Assembly: GCA_020723285.1 (NCBI GenBank)
Contig: DYJE01000005.1
Coordinates: 124,001-188,000, forward strand
Direction: 5' to 3'
Length of the DNA stretch: 64,000 nt
Origin: Desulforapulum autotrophicum
GTDB taxonomy: Bacteria; Desulfobacterota; Desulfobacteria; Desulfobacterales; Desulfolunaceae
The translations under genes were made by a program, and so were the position numbers. The notes beneath the pieces were generated by a model. It was not told where the DNA came from. It ran no database searches and worked only from the letters and a program-made list of their open reading frames with translations. The first letter of the stretch is position 1, and the number at the start of each line of letters is the position of its first letter. This document shows, piece after piece, positions 16,638 to 25,471 of the stretch.

Positions 16638-18008
16638 ATGACCGACATTGTGAGACACCTTGGCGACCTTGAATACACGTACTGGATAATGGATCTCGCG
16701 TCGAGTACCCATTTTACCGTTTTTGCAGACATGGAGGGCTGCTGCCACACCGAAGAGGAGCTGGGCCGGGCCCTGGGTCATGTGGCGTCATGCCACAGCC
16801 TGTTGAATGTCCGGATCGCTTCGGACGAAAAGGGAAAAATGGCGTTTTTTCCCTCCGGTCAGCCCGTTCCCGTCCGATTGATACACCTCGGCCAGGAGGA
16901 TTCAGGCACCGCGGAAACGGATGACGGCATTGAAAAACACCTCGATGACGAACAGAGCCTACCGCTCGACTGGGAAAGGGGGCCTCTTTTCCGGGCACGG
17001 ATTCTTCAGGCCACAGGCGGCCGCGAAACCCTCATGCTCACGTTTCACCACGCCATTGCCGACGGGCGATCAGCCATGAACATTCTGTATGAGGTGCTGT
17101 CCTCCCTGAACGGGGATGATCTGAACGTTGGGGAAAACGATGCGGGTGAGCCTCAGGAGTGGCATATTGTTCCGGGATATAAAGGATTTTCAGGGTTCAG
17201 GGGTTTGATGGGCCGTTCCCTGGCCCAGGGCCTGAACCGGCTGTTTTTCAGGCCGTCAAACGTTCCCGTAAACGGGCTGAACTGGCCGGATCATCGGGTG
17301 GACCATTTCCTGTGCCAGCGGCTCGACGCTGATGAAACGAGCCGCCTTATGATTCAGGCCTCAAAAACAAGTGCCGGAGTTCATGGCGCACTGTGCTGCG
17401 CCCAGCTGCTTTCGCTGCTGGACGAGTACCCGTCACGGACATCCCTCAGAGCGTGGCTGCTGAGTCTGGTTGATTTGCGGAGCCGGGTCACGCCACCAGT
17501 TTCGGACAGCGATCTGAAGCTGATGATGTCCATGGTGGAGTCCTGTCAGGAGGTCCGGCGGGGAACGGGTTTCTGGGAGCTGGCCGGAATTATTTCGTCG
17601 AGGGTTAAACATGCGCTGGCAAAAGGGGAGCACTTCAGAATGCTTCCGACACAGGCTCGGCTGATACGCACGACTCAAGGCGCTGCAAGGAAAGGCGCAA
17701 GAACCAGCCGGATGCTTCTCCGTCTGGGTCAGCTCTCACGGCCCCTGGTGATTCCGGTCAGCAATATCGGGGTTGCTGATTACCCGCCATGTTTCAGGCA
17801 TTTTGCAGTAAACAGCATGGCCTTTGTCGTTCCCCTGTCATCCTCGGGGATATGGGGATCTGCCGCCAACACCTTCAATGGCCGTCTTAACTGGAATTTT
17901 TCATACGCCACACCCACGGTGACGAAAGAACAGGCCCTTCGCATGGCGAGGCGGAGCCTGGATATCCTCAGAAACAATCTGGATCCGGATCAGGCCGTCA
18001 CACTATGA
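16638..18008 (+). CDS. Condensation-domain/PapA-like acyltransferase
   Basis: A 456-residue protein with the catalytic HHAIADG motif (HHxxxDG) near residue 138, shared by nonribosomal condensation domains, wax-ester synthases and PapA-type acyltransferases that move an acyl group from CoA or a carrier protein to a hydroxyl or amine. The N-terminal LEYTYWIMDLAS segment and the later SNIGVADYPP resemble the alcohol-acetyltransferase/PapA branch. No carrier domain is fused. It is preceded by a G-rich ribosome binding site and follows the RND pump on the same strand, so an acylated envelope lipid or secreted product is plausible. Its stop overlaps the end of tssH by 6 bases, tail to tail. Confidence 0.75.
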   Translation: MTDIVRHLGDLEYTYWIMDLASSTHFTVFADMEGCCHTEEELGRALGHVASCHSLLNVRIASDEKGKMAFFPSGQPVPVRLIHLGQEDSGTAETDDGIEKHLDDEQSLPLDWERGPLFRARILQATGGRETLMLTFHHAIADGRSAMNILYEVLSSLNGDDLNVGENDAGEPQEWHIVPGYKGFSGFRGLMGRSLAQGLNRLFFRPSNVPVNGLNWPDHRVDHFLCQRLDADETSRLMIQASKTSAGVHGALCCAQLLSLLDEYPSRTSLRAWLLSLVDLRSRVTPPVSDSDLKLMMSMVESCQEVRRGTGFWELAGIISSRVKHALAKGEHFRMLPTQARLIRTTQGAARKGARTSRMLLRLGQLSRPLVIPVSNIGVADYPPCFRHFAVNSMAFVVPLSSSGIWGSAANTFNGRLNWNFSYATPTVTKEQALRMARRSLDILRNNLDPDQAVTL

Positions 18009-20747
18009 ACCGACGTTCTTTTTACTTTTACGCTTTCCCCCGGCAATCTCAAGTTCGCCCTGCTGCGAAACCCTGACAGAAATCCGGGGCGGCAGCGCGC
18101 CTTCCGCCAGTCGGTCCAGAATCTCTCCGGAAAGAAGCGGCAAGAGGCTTCGGTCGAGGATGTGGTCCACATTCCGGGCGCCGCTGTCTCCGTCCCGGCA
18201 TTTTCCGGCGATCATCTCGATAACGCCGGTCTCAAAAGAAAGGGCCACGCCGTGGCTGTCGGACATGCGTTCGGTCACCCTCCGGAGTTTTGCGGCGGCG
18301 ATGTCTTTGAGGGTGTCTGCGCAAAGGGCCCGATAAGGGATCACGTTCATGCGGGCCAGGAGGGCGGACTTGAAATGCCGGGTCAGCTCAGGGCGGATGG
18401 CTGTGGCAAGATCTTCCGTGCCGATCTCCGGATTTTCCGTGACAGCCTCGCCCATGGCATCTGTGCCCAGATTGCTGGTGAGGAATATCACGGTGTTTCT
18501 GAAACTGACGATCCGCCCTTCGCCGTCGGACAGAACACCTTTGTCGAAAACCTGGTAAAATAGATTCAGAACCTCGGGATGGGCCTTTTCCACTTCATCG
18601 AGAAGAACGACGGAATACGGCCGCTGCCGAACGGCTTCGGTGAGGACCCCGCCCTCCCCGTAACCCAAATAGCCGGGCGGGGAACCGATGAGGCGGCTTA
18701 CCGTGTGTTTTTCCTGGAACTCGCTCATATTGACCGAAACAACGAAACGTTCGCCCCCGAACAGGAATTCGGCCAGGGCCAGCCCGGTTTCCGTTTTGCC
18801 CACGCCGCTGGGACCGGCGAGTAAAAACACGCCGAGCGGCTGGGCCGGGTCTTTGAGCCCGGCCTTGGCGGCCCTGATGATCCGGCAGATTTCCGATACC
18901 GCCGGGTCCTGACCTTTCACCCGTGTTTTGAGCCGTTCTTCCATGTCCATGACGCTCCGGGCCTCATCGTTCATCATCTGACCAGCAGGAATCCCGGTCC
19001 AGTCCGACACGACCCGGGCCACCACCTGGGGTTCCACCTCGAAACGAACAAGGGGTGTCTTTCCCTGAATATCCTGGAGTTCATTCTGAATGTCCCGGAT
19101 TTGCTGATTCAAAACCGCCACGGGGTCGTTCGGGGCAGAGGCGGTTTCTTTTTCGGCATCGGCGGATTTTGTCCGGCCTTTTGTTTTTTTTGCAGGATTG
19201 TCAGCCGGAGCCGGGGCATTGTCCGCCGGGGGCTCCTGGGGTTCAAGTGTGTAAAGCGACTGCCGGAGATCGATCAGCCGGGATGTCAGATCTTTTTCCT
19301 TTGTCCAGCGTTCCATAAGAGCGGCAAGCTCCCGCTCCATCTCTTTCATCATGGTGTCAAGCATCTGAAGCCGGGGTTTGTCCACGTCCACACCGAACAT
19401 CCTGTCCCGATCCAGGGCCTCACGTTCACGGGCTGCGGCCTGGAGCTGCCGTTCGATGTTCTCCACCGCTCCAGGTTTGGCTGTCAGAAGGACTTTGACC
19501 CTGGCGGCGCTGGTGTCCAGCAGATCGATGGCCTTATCCGGAAGGTAACGGCCGGATATGTACCGGCTGGAAAGTTCGGCGGCGGCGGTGACGGCATCGT
19601 CGCGGATCACCACGCCGTGGGCTTTTTCATAACGGGTTCTAAGCCCTCTGAGAATCAGGATGGCGGATTCCACGGACGGCTCGTCCAGATGAACGAGCTG
19701 GAAACGCCGGGCCAGGGCCGCGTCTTTTTCAAAATATTTTTTGTACTCGCTCCACGTGGTGGCGGCGATGGTCCTCAGTTCTCCACGGGCCAGGGCCGGT
19801 TTGAGGAGATTGGCCGCGTCGCTTCCTCCGGCCGCGGCACCTGCGCCGATCAGGGTGTGGGCTTCATCGATGAACAGAATGATGGGGGTTTGGGAGGCCT
19901 TGACATCCTCGATGACTTTTTTCAGCCGGTTTTCAAACTCTCCCTTGACCCCGGCCCCGGCCTGGAGAAGTCCCATGTCCAGGGTCAGCAGCCGGACGTT
20001 TTTAAGAAAATCAGGGACGTCTCCTTCCACCATCCGAAGGGCCAGGCCTTCGGCCACCGCCGTTTTTCCCACGCCCGGCTCACCCACCAGAATGGGGTTG
20101 TTTTTCCTTCGCCGGGCAAAGATGTCCACCACCTGACGGATTTCATGATCCCTTCCGAAAACCGGGTCGATCAGGCCTTGCCGTGCTTTTTCGGTAAAGT
20201 CCTCGCAGTAGGTTTCAAGGGCTGTCTGCCCGGCAGGGCTTTGCTCTGTGCTTTGCTGCGAAACATCCGGTTCTTCCTGAGAGCCTTGGACCATGCCGGA
20301 AAAGTGCTTGAGAAAATCATCTTTTCCCGTGATGTGGAAAAACTCCGAAACACCGGGAGCCGCAAACTGTGACGCAGGGTTCAGCAGGGCGAGGAAAAGT
20401 GAGCCGGACCGGATTCTGGGCTCTCCCAGCTCCACGGAACCGGCCAGCTGGGATTCCTGATACCATTCGATCAGCCTCGGGGAAAACACGGGTTTCGCGC
20501 TGTTTCCTGAGGATAAAGCCTCCAGGGCGTTGTTCAGACGGGATTTAAGTCCGCGGATGTCCATGGAATAATGGGAGAGTATCAAGGCAAAATCGCAGGA
20601 GCTGTCCTCCAGCATCTGCCAGATGACATGTTCCACCGTGATTTCATAATGGGATCTTGCCACACACATCCCCGCGGATGCTTCGAGTTTTTTTCGGCAG
20701 TATTCGTTCAAGCGGCCAAGCAGGGGTTTTATTCCGACGGAGATCAT
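18003..20747 (-). CDS. tssH: TssH/ClpV, type VI secretion sheath-disassembly ATPase
   Basis: A 914-residue Clp/Hsp100 ATPase. It has a Clp-N repeat domain (about 10-150), a first AAA+ module with Walker A GEPGVGKT (222-229) and LFIDEAHTLIGAG, a middle coiled-coil domain, and a second AAA+ module with GPSGVGKTE. TssH extracts and unfolds contracted TssBC sheath in the cytoplasm. The middle domain carries an odd Pro/Ala/Lys-rich insertion (PADNAPAPADNPAKK and following). It is the last gene of an overlapping tssF-tssG-tssH operon (ATGA with tssG). A general ClpB role is less likely given this context. Confidence 0.93.
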   Translation of the reverse strand: MISVGIKPLLGRLNEYCRKKLEASAGMCVARSHYEITVEHVIWQMLEDSSCDFALILSHYSMDIRGLKSRLNNALEALSSGNSAKPVFSPRLIEWYQESQLAGSVELGEPRIRSGSLFLALLNPASQFAAPGVSEFFHITGKDDFLKHFSGMVQGSQEEPDVSQQSTEQSPAGQTALETYCEDFTEKARQGLIDPVFGRDHEIRQVVDIFARRRKNNPILVGEPGVGKTAVAEGLALRMVEGDVPDFLKNVRLLTLDMGLLQAGAGVKGEFENRLKKVIEDVKASQTPIILFIDEAHTLIGAGAAAGGSDAANLLKPALARGELRTIAATTWSEYKKYFEKDAALARRFQLVHLDEPSVESAILILRGLRTRYEKAHGVVIRDDAVTAAAELSSRYISGRYLPDKAIDLLDTSAARVKVLLTAKPGAVENIERQLQAAAREREALDRDRMFGVDVDKPRLQMLDTMMKEMERELAALMERWTKEKDLTSRLIDLRQSLYTLEPQEPPADNAPAPADNPAKKTKGRTKSADAEKETASAPNDPVAVLNQQIRDIQNELQDIQGKTPLVRFEVEPQVVARVVSDWTGIPAGQMMNDEARSVMDMEERLKTRVKGQDPAVSEICRIIRAAKAGLKDPAQPLGVFLLAGPSGVGKTETGLALAEFLFGGERFVVSVNMSEFQEKHTVSRLIGSPPGYLGYGEGGVLTEAVRQRPYSVVLLDEVEKAHPEVLNLFYQVFDKGVLSDGEGRIVSFRNTVIFLTSNLGTDAMGEAVTENPEIGTEDLATAIRPELTRHFKSALLARMNVIPYRALCADTLKDIAAAKLRRVTERMSDSHGVALSFETGVIEMIAGKCRDGDSGARNVDHILDRSLLPLLSGEILDRLAEGALPPRISVRVSQQGELEIAGGKRKSKKNVGS

Positions 20748-21817
20748 CTGGCGCCTCGTGTATCGTTTAAGGGTTGTGTTTGCATGTCGTGCGGATGAAA
20801 CCGGGTTTTGAATTCCCCATGACCCGATTTCGAGAATATCCAGGTGTCAAGCCCCAGACTTGAGAAGCTCTCACAGCCCAGACAGGTTGTGAGGGGCTGT
20901 TCATGCCGGTCCATGACGATTTCCACATCGTATTCCAAAGGTGCGGTCACATAGAGATCCGTCATGGAAACCAGAAGCCGGTAATCCCTTGCACCCGGTG
21001 TCAGGTGCCGGTAATGGTTCCTGGACACAGGGCCGACCTGGATTCGGAAGGCCCCTCCTTTTCCGTGAACCTCGCCGCCCAGACTGGATGCCTTGCCAAG
21101 ACACACGTTCAGGCCCAGCCGCGCTTTCTGTTCCTCTGGGATCAATCCTGTCCTTTCAGTCATCTGAAATACCGTGACGGGCAGGCCCAGGGCGTCGGAC
21201 AGGAGGGTTTCTAATCCTGCGGCCGAACGCGAGTTCATGGCGAAAAGACCGCTGTACCTCAACAGCCTGTCAGGGTTGTCGAACGATCCGGCCAGCCGAT
21301 CCCGGCTCAATCCCACCAGATGATAAAAGCGCCGGAGAAGGCCAAGGTCACCATCTTCCAGAATTCGCACCATGCTCCGGTACTTGGACCAGGCATCGTA
21401 AAGAAGAAGGACGATCCGGTGGTTGATGACGTCCAGCATATCTCTGACCGCGCTTTCACCTGCCGCCGCTTCGGAAAGGAGATCTTCGGTGTAAAACGTT
21501 GGAAGGGGCGAACACGATCCGTACAGACCTAAAATCGGTGTGGTGAGGGTGAAACCTCCATTTTTCCGGGGCTCGATTCGCTCAACACCGGACACGGGAA
21601 ACCCCAGGGAAAGGTGGGACCTTATGCGCAGAGTCTCCCATCGCTGGGGCTGTGTCCCGTGATTATCGATTCCCTCCGAATCCGTTTCGGGCAGCATGGT
21701 CCTGAGAAGCCGCATGGCCTGAAACAGGGAATAACATCGTCCGTTGGACAGGAGATCGTCTTTCACCGGTTCCGTCACATGTTCTGAAGAAGCTGACGCC
21801 CCATCCGTTCTTTCCAT
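20744..21817 (-). CDS. tssG: TssG, type VI secretion baseplate subunit
   Basis: A 357-residue protein of the TssG/ImpH/VasB family. The N-terminal SLFQAMRLL helix, the SHLSLGFPVSGVE strand, GLYGSCSPLPTFYTE and the C-terminal GCESFSSLGLDTWIF are typical of the family. With TssF, TssE and TssK it forms the wedge of the contractile baseplate. Two starts are possible. ATG at 21817 has GGAG about 10 bases upstream but overlaps tssF by 43 bases. GTG at 21778 overlaps the tssF stop by 4 bases, like the 4-base overlap with tssH, but lacks a ribosome binding site. Confidence 0.93.
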   Translation of the reverse strand: MERTDGASASSEHVTEPVKDDLLSNGRCYSLFQAMRLLRTMLPETDSEGIDNHGTQPQRWETLRIRSHLSLGFPVSGVERIEPRKNGGFTLTTPILGLYGSCSPLPTFYTEDLLSEAAAGESAVRDMLDVINHRIVLLLYDAWSKYRSMVRILEDGDLGLLRRFYHLVGLSRDRLAGSFDNPDRLLRYSGLFAMNSRSAAGLETLLSDALGLPVTVFQMTERTGLIPEEQKARLGLNVCLGKASSLGGEVHGKGGAFRIQVGPVSRNHYRHLTPGARDYRLLVSMTDLYVTAPLEYDVEIVMDRHEQPLTTCLGCESFSSLGLDTWIFSKSGHGEFKTRFHPHDMQTQPLNDTRGAR

Positions 21818-23511
21818 TCCAGTGTTTCTCCGCTGTCCGTCTCATGGATGGTCAGCCGTGTGAAAGTGTTGATGGCGGCGTACATTCCGAAAAACCGGCT
21901 CATCACCGTTCCGAAAAGATAGACATCGCCCATTCCGGCAAAATGACTGCGGCTGACTGTCAGCCGCATCTCAAGGCCCCTTATGAGAATTCCTCCGACG
22001 AGCCGGTCCACGGAGCGTATTTCAAATCCTGTGACGCCCCGGATTTTATGTTCACAGATCCGGGCGTTCAGTCGGTCTCTGTACCCTTCGGCCACGAAAA
22101 GCCGGAGAAGGGATTGAAGGTCTTCCAGTCGCTTGAGGGATAGCATGTTCAGGGAAAGAAGTGACGTCAGACGCCAAAGGGCCTGGTTCCCCATGGGCGG
22201 GAGTGCGGACACCGTGGTTTTCATGATGTTTTTCACAGTGATGGACTCGGAAACCCCGGTCTGGATTTTGTGGATATGGCCTTCGGGCAGGTGGTCCGCT
22301 TCATCGCCGTTGGAGCAGAGGATGTCAAAGGAAAGACTCTGGACCGGCGGGAGCGGCCGGGATTTCTCATAGGCCAGGGTGATGGATAAATCCGTTTTTC
22401 CGGTCAGGGGATGGCGTCTGATTTTCTCCCGGTAATAATGCGGTGACTCTTCGGATGAAAAACGATGGAATTCCGAAAACACGACGCTGATTTTTTTATC
22501 GTCGGACAATCCGGTGATTTTTTCTATGGAATAGATCTGGCAGGGCCGATCCAGATGTTCTGAGGGGGTGACAGGGTATTCCGGAGCTCTGTGATCCAGG
22601 GAGACCGGAACAGCATGGTGAGGGAATATATTGATGCCCGGCGTTACAAAAAGGATAAAGCTGTCGGCACCGCAGGATACCGGTTGTTCCATGGACGCCT
22701 CAAGGAGGAAATCGATATGGAAATCCCGGCTGTCCGAACGGGGTGCCCACCGGTCAAGGCCCTTAAGCTGAAACGTGAGAAATTTTTCGGGCATGAGGAA
22801 ATATTCCTGAATGAACCGGAAACCCTCAAACGCCTGGGTCGGCCAGGGCAGCAGGGCATCATGGCCTGCGAAGCCGCAAGGTTCCAGGTTCTCGGGGTCC
22901 AGGTGAAACGTGTTTTCACCGTCGTCCGTCTGAACACGGATTCCATGGATGCAGGTCGAAAGAAGATGATAGAGCTCGGAGGCCTGCCGTGCGCCCCCGC
23001 CCAGATGGAATCGAAGGGCTCCCGGCCTGAATGAGGCCACATGGGAAGACCCCATCTGAAAATGGACGCGGATCCAGGGAGCTGTTCCCGGAGGGTCCAT
23101 GAACGTGCTGCCGAGAATTGACAAAGGAAAAATGTCCACATCCGTGGTGGTGGTGAATCGGCAGGACAACGCCGTACCGGAGCTTGAATCCGCGAACGTT
23201 CCTTTGGGAATCCGGCGGGTTTCCGTGATTTTGGAGCCGGGGGAAAAGGCCAGAAGGGTGGCGGACGGCAAGGGCCGGAGAACATGGGGCCAGATCTGGC
23301 GCAGAAGATCATGAACGATTTCAGGGAATTCGTCATCGATTTTCTGGCGTACCGCCCCTGTGAGAAAGGCGACTCCCTCAAGGAGTCTTTCCACGTCCGG
23401 GTCGGCGCAGGGTTCACCCAGCATGGGGGCCATGGCTGGATTTTCCAGGGAAAAGTCTTTGGCGATGTTTCTCAGGTAACTCAGTTCTTCGAGGTAATAT
23501 CGTTCGATCAT
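21775..23511 (-). CDS. tssF: TssF, type VI secretion baseplate subunit
   Basis: A 578-residue protein of the TssF/ImpG/VasA family. The N-terminus MIERYYLEELSYLRNIAKDFS followed by a PxxAPMLGEP-like stretch and DPDVERLLEGVAFLTG is the family hallmark, as is the C-terminal GGILIRGLEMRLTVSRSHF region. It is the first gene of the operon; a perfect 16-base palindrome lies 40 bases upstream. The other baseplate, sheath, membrane-complex, Hcp and VgrG genes are absent from the window, so they must lie elsewhere or be missing. Confidence 0.94.
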   Translation of the reverse strand: MIERYYLEELSYLRNIAKDFSLENPAMAPMLGEPCADPDVERLLEGVAFLTGAVRQKIDDEFPEIVHDLLRQIWPHVLRPLPSATLLAFSPGSKITETRRIPKGTFADSSSGTALSCRFTTTTDVDIFPLSILGSTFMDPPGTAPWIRVHFQMGSSHVASFRPGALRFHLGGGARQASELYHLLSTCIHGIRVQTDDGENTFHLDPENLEPCGFAGHDALLPWPTQAFEGFRFIQEYFLMPEKFLTFQLKGLDRWAPRSDSRDFHIDFLLEASMEQPVSCGADSFILFVTPGINIFPHHAVPVSLDHRAPEYPVTPSEHLDRPCQIYSIEKITGLSDDKKISVVFSEFHRFSSEESPHYYREKIRRHPLTGKTDLSITLAYEKSRPLPPVQSLSFDILCSNGDEADHLPEGHIHKIQTGVSESITVKNIMKTTVSALPPMGNQALWRLTSLLSLNMLSLKRLEDLQSLLRLFVAEGYRDRLNARICEHKIRGVTGFEIRSVDRLVGGILIRGLEMRLTVSRSHFAGMGDVYLFGTVMSRFFGMYAAINTFTRLTIHETDSGETLEWKERMGRQLLQNM

Positions 23512-23909
23512 GAATCCGCCGGTCTGTTTATGAATGATGTGGTGTCACGGTCGGTCCATGGACCGAACGATGAGCCTGGATCACAAGAAATAATGTGATT
23601 TAATGGGGGGAAATAAATGATTCGGTGAAAAAAATCAACCGAGAAATGACGCGCCCCAGGAAGTGCTCATCTGTTCAGGAAACCCAGGGCCGGAAAGGAT
23701 ATACCGTTGACACGCGAGCCTTTGATTGGTAATCTTCATAAAAACGCCATGGTTAAATCTCCATCATATGTGCAATTCATCGCGTAACATCCCATCCGGA
23801 TGCCATGGCAATCCGGCCGCGCGCCTTGTTCGGCGTTCTTCTGGCCGGCCCACCCAAATGTGACCGTTTTACGATATCTCCAAATTAAACGCTTCATGGA
23901 GGATTGTTT
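23512..23909. other. Divergent control region between tssF and the chemoreceptor gene
   Basis: 398 bases without a supportable gene. It holds the palindrome 23551-23566 near tssF and the ribosome binding site TGGAGGA before the chemoreceptor. I see no clear sigma-28 or sigma-54 promoter. Confidence 0.5.
23551..23566. promoter_or_regulatory. 16-base perfect palindrome upstream of tssF
   Basis: TCGGTCCATGGACCGA is identical to its reverse complement. It sits 40 bases upstream of the tssF start, where a dimeric regulator could bind. It is found only once by eye in this window. Confidence 0.45.
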
Positions 23910-25424
23910 ATGCGTATCAAACTGTTAACCCCGGTTTTCGTTCTGTCTGTCATTATCACCGTGATGTTCATATCGACCCTTGTGGTGACGCAGAAACAGA
24001 AAGACGACGGTCTTGTGATCAATCTCGCCGGGCGTCAGCGCATGCTTTCACAGAAAATGACCAAGGAAATTTTGTACTACCACGCATCCCGGAACCACGC
24101 CGGAACCGATATGACATCCGTGAAGGCGGACCTTGAATCATCCATGAACGTATTCGACAAAACCTTGAACGCGCTGATCGATTCAGGGCCAGCCCCCATG
24201 GATCTGAAGATGAAGGCGTTCAGAAACTGCCCTTCGGCCACCGAACCGGCCAAATCCCAGCTGGGCCTTGTGAAAAATAAATGGAACGATTATGCATCGA
24301 AGCTCCGGGCGGTGCTCGCCAACCCCGGTGCATCCGATGCTGAAATTGTGTGGATCGTCGCCAACAACATGGGTTTCATGGCCGAAATGGACAAGGCGGT
24401 GGTTCTCCTTCAAAAACAAAGCGAAAAAAAAGTCACGCTTCTCGTCACCCTTCAGATGGCCGGGGTCGTTGTGGCGACCATCTTCGTGGTGCTTTTCGTC
24501 ATGATGACGATTCGGATGAGCGCATCGTTCAATGGCATTATTGCAGCCTTAGGTTCCGCGTCGGACCAGGTTTCCGAAAGTTCGTCGGCCATGGCGTCGT
24601 CCAGCCAGTTTCTGGCCGACGGTGCGACCCGGCAGGCGGCGTCCATTGAAGAAACCTCGTCGGCTCTGGAAGAAATGTCGGGAATGACCCGCCAGAACGC
24701 TGTCAACAGTGACAAAGCCAACACCATGATGAAAGAGACAAACACGGAGGCCGAGAATGCCAACCGTTCCATGAATCAGCTCGTATCATCGATGACGGAC
24801 ATTTTCAAAGCCAGTGAGGAAACATCCCGGATCATTAAAACCATCGATGAAATCGCGTTTCAGACCAACCTTCTTGCGCTGAACGCGGCGGTGGAGGCGG
24901 CTCGCGCCGGAGAAGTGGGTGCCGGTTTTGCCGTGGTGGCCAATGAGGTCCGGAATCTTGCGGTTCGCGCCGCCGAGGCGGCGAGGAACACCACGGCCCT
25001 GATCGAAGACACCATTTCCAAAGTGTCCGCCGGGGTTTCCATGGTGGATGGCGCCAACGCCACATTCAAGAAAGTGATCGATTCAGGACTGAACGTGGGC
25101 GTTCTCATTCAGGAAATCGCGTCGGCCTCTTCGGAACAGGCCCAGGGCATCGCCCAGATCAATCAGGCCATTGCGGACATGGACACCGTGGTCCAGAAAA
25201 CCGCCGCCATTTCCGAAGAGGCGGCCAGTTCCTCTGAAGAGACCAACGCTCAGGCCATTGAGCTGACCCACATTGTCCACGATCTGATCGACATTGTGGA
25301 AGGCCCTGAAAAAGCGGCGATGTACGCGGCCAGATCAGGAAAAGGAGTGCATGGACGGCAGACGCATCCCGGGCAGAAAAGACTTGCCATCACCCTGGGT
25401 GCTGGCGGCCATCAGAAATCATGA
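23910..25424 (+). CDS. Methyl-accepting chemotaxis protein with PilJ-type sensor
   Basis: A 504-residue transmembrane receptor from the ATG at 23910 (TGGAGGA 7 bases upstream; a TTG two codons earlier is less likely). TM1 is at about residues 4-25. The short periplasmic domain carries the [16 protein letters not shown] motif of the type IV pili/NIT-like sensor family. TM2 is at about 180-200. The cytoplasmic helical bundle contains the conserved tip [20 protein letters not shown] followed by [20 protein letters not shown], which contacts CheA and CheW. No HAMP domain is evident between TM2 and the bundle. No che genes are adjacent, so it is an orphan receptor. Confidence 0.92.
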   Translation: MRIKLLTPVFVLSVIITVMFISTLVVTQKQKDDGLVINLAGRQRMLSQKMTKEILYYHASRNHAGTDMTSVKADLESSMNVFDKTLNALIDSGPAPMDLKMKAFRNCPSATEPAKSQLGLVKNKWNDYASKLRAVLANPGASDAEIVWIVANNMGFMAEMDKAVVLLQKQSEKKVTLLVTLQMAGVVVATIFVVLFVMMTIRMSASFNGIIAALGSASDQVSESSSAMASSSQFLADGATRQAASIEETSSALEEMSGMTRQNAVNSDKANTMMKETNTEAENANRSMNQLVSSMTDIFKASEETSRIIKTIDEIAFQTNLLALNAAVEAARAGEVGAGFAVVANEVRNLAVRAAEAARNTTALIEDTISKVSAGVSMVDGANATFKKVIDSGLNVGVLIQEIASASSEQAQGIAQINQAIADMDTVVQKTAAISEEAASSSEETNAQAIELTHIVHDLIDIVEGPEKAAMYAARSGKGVHGRQTHPGQKRLAITLGAGGHQKS

Positions 25425-25471
25425 CAGTTCCCTTGTGAACCATATTCAAACACCGCCGCCAGAGATTCATC

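Noticed and set aside
19101-20372. Open frame of 423 codons antisense to tssH
   Set aside because: Shadow of the conserved ATPase. No ribosome binding site or domain.
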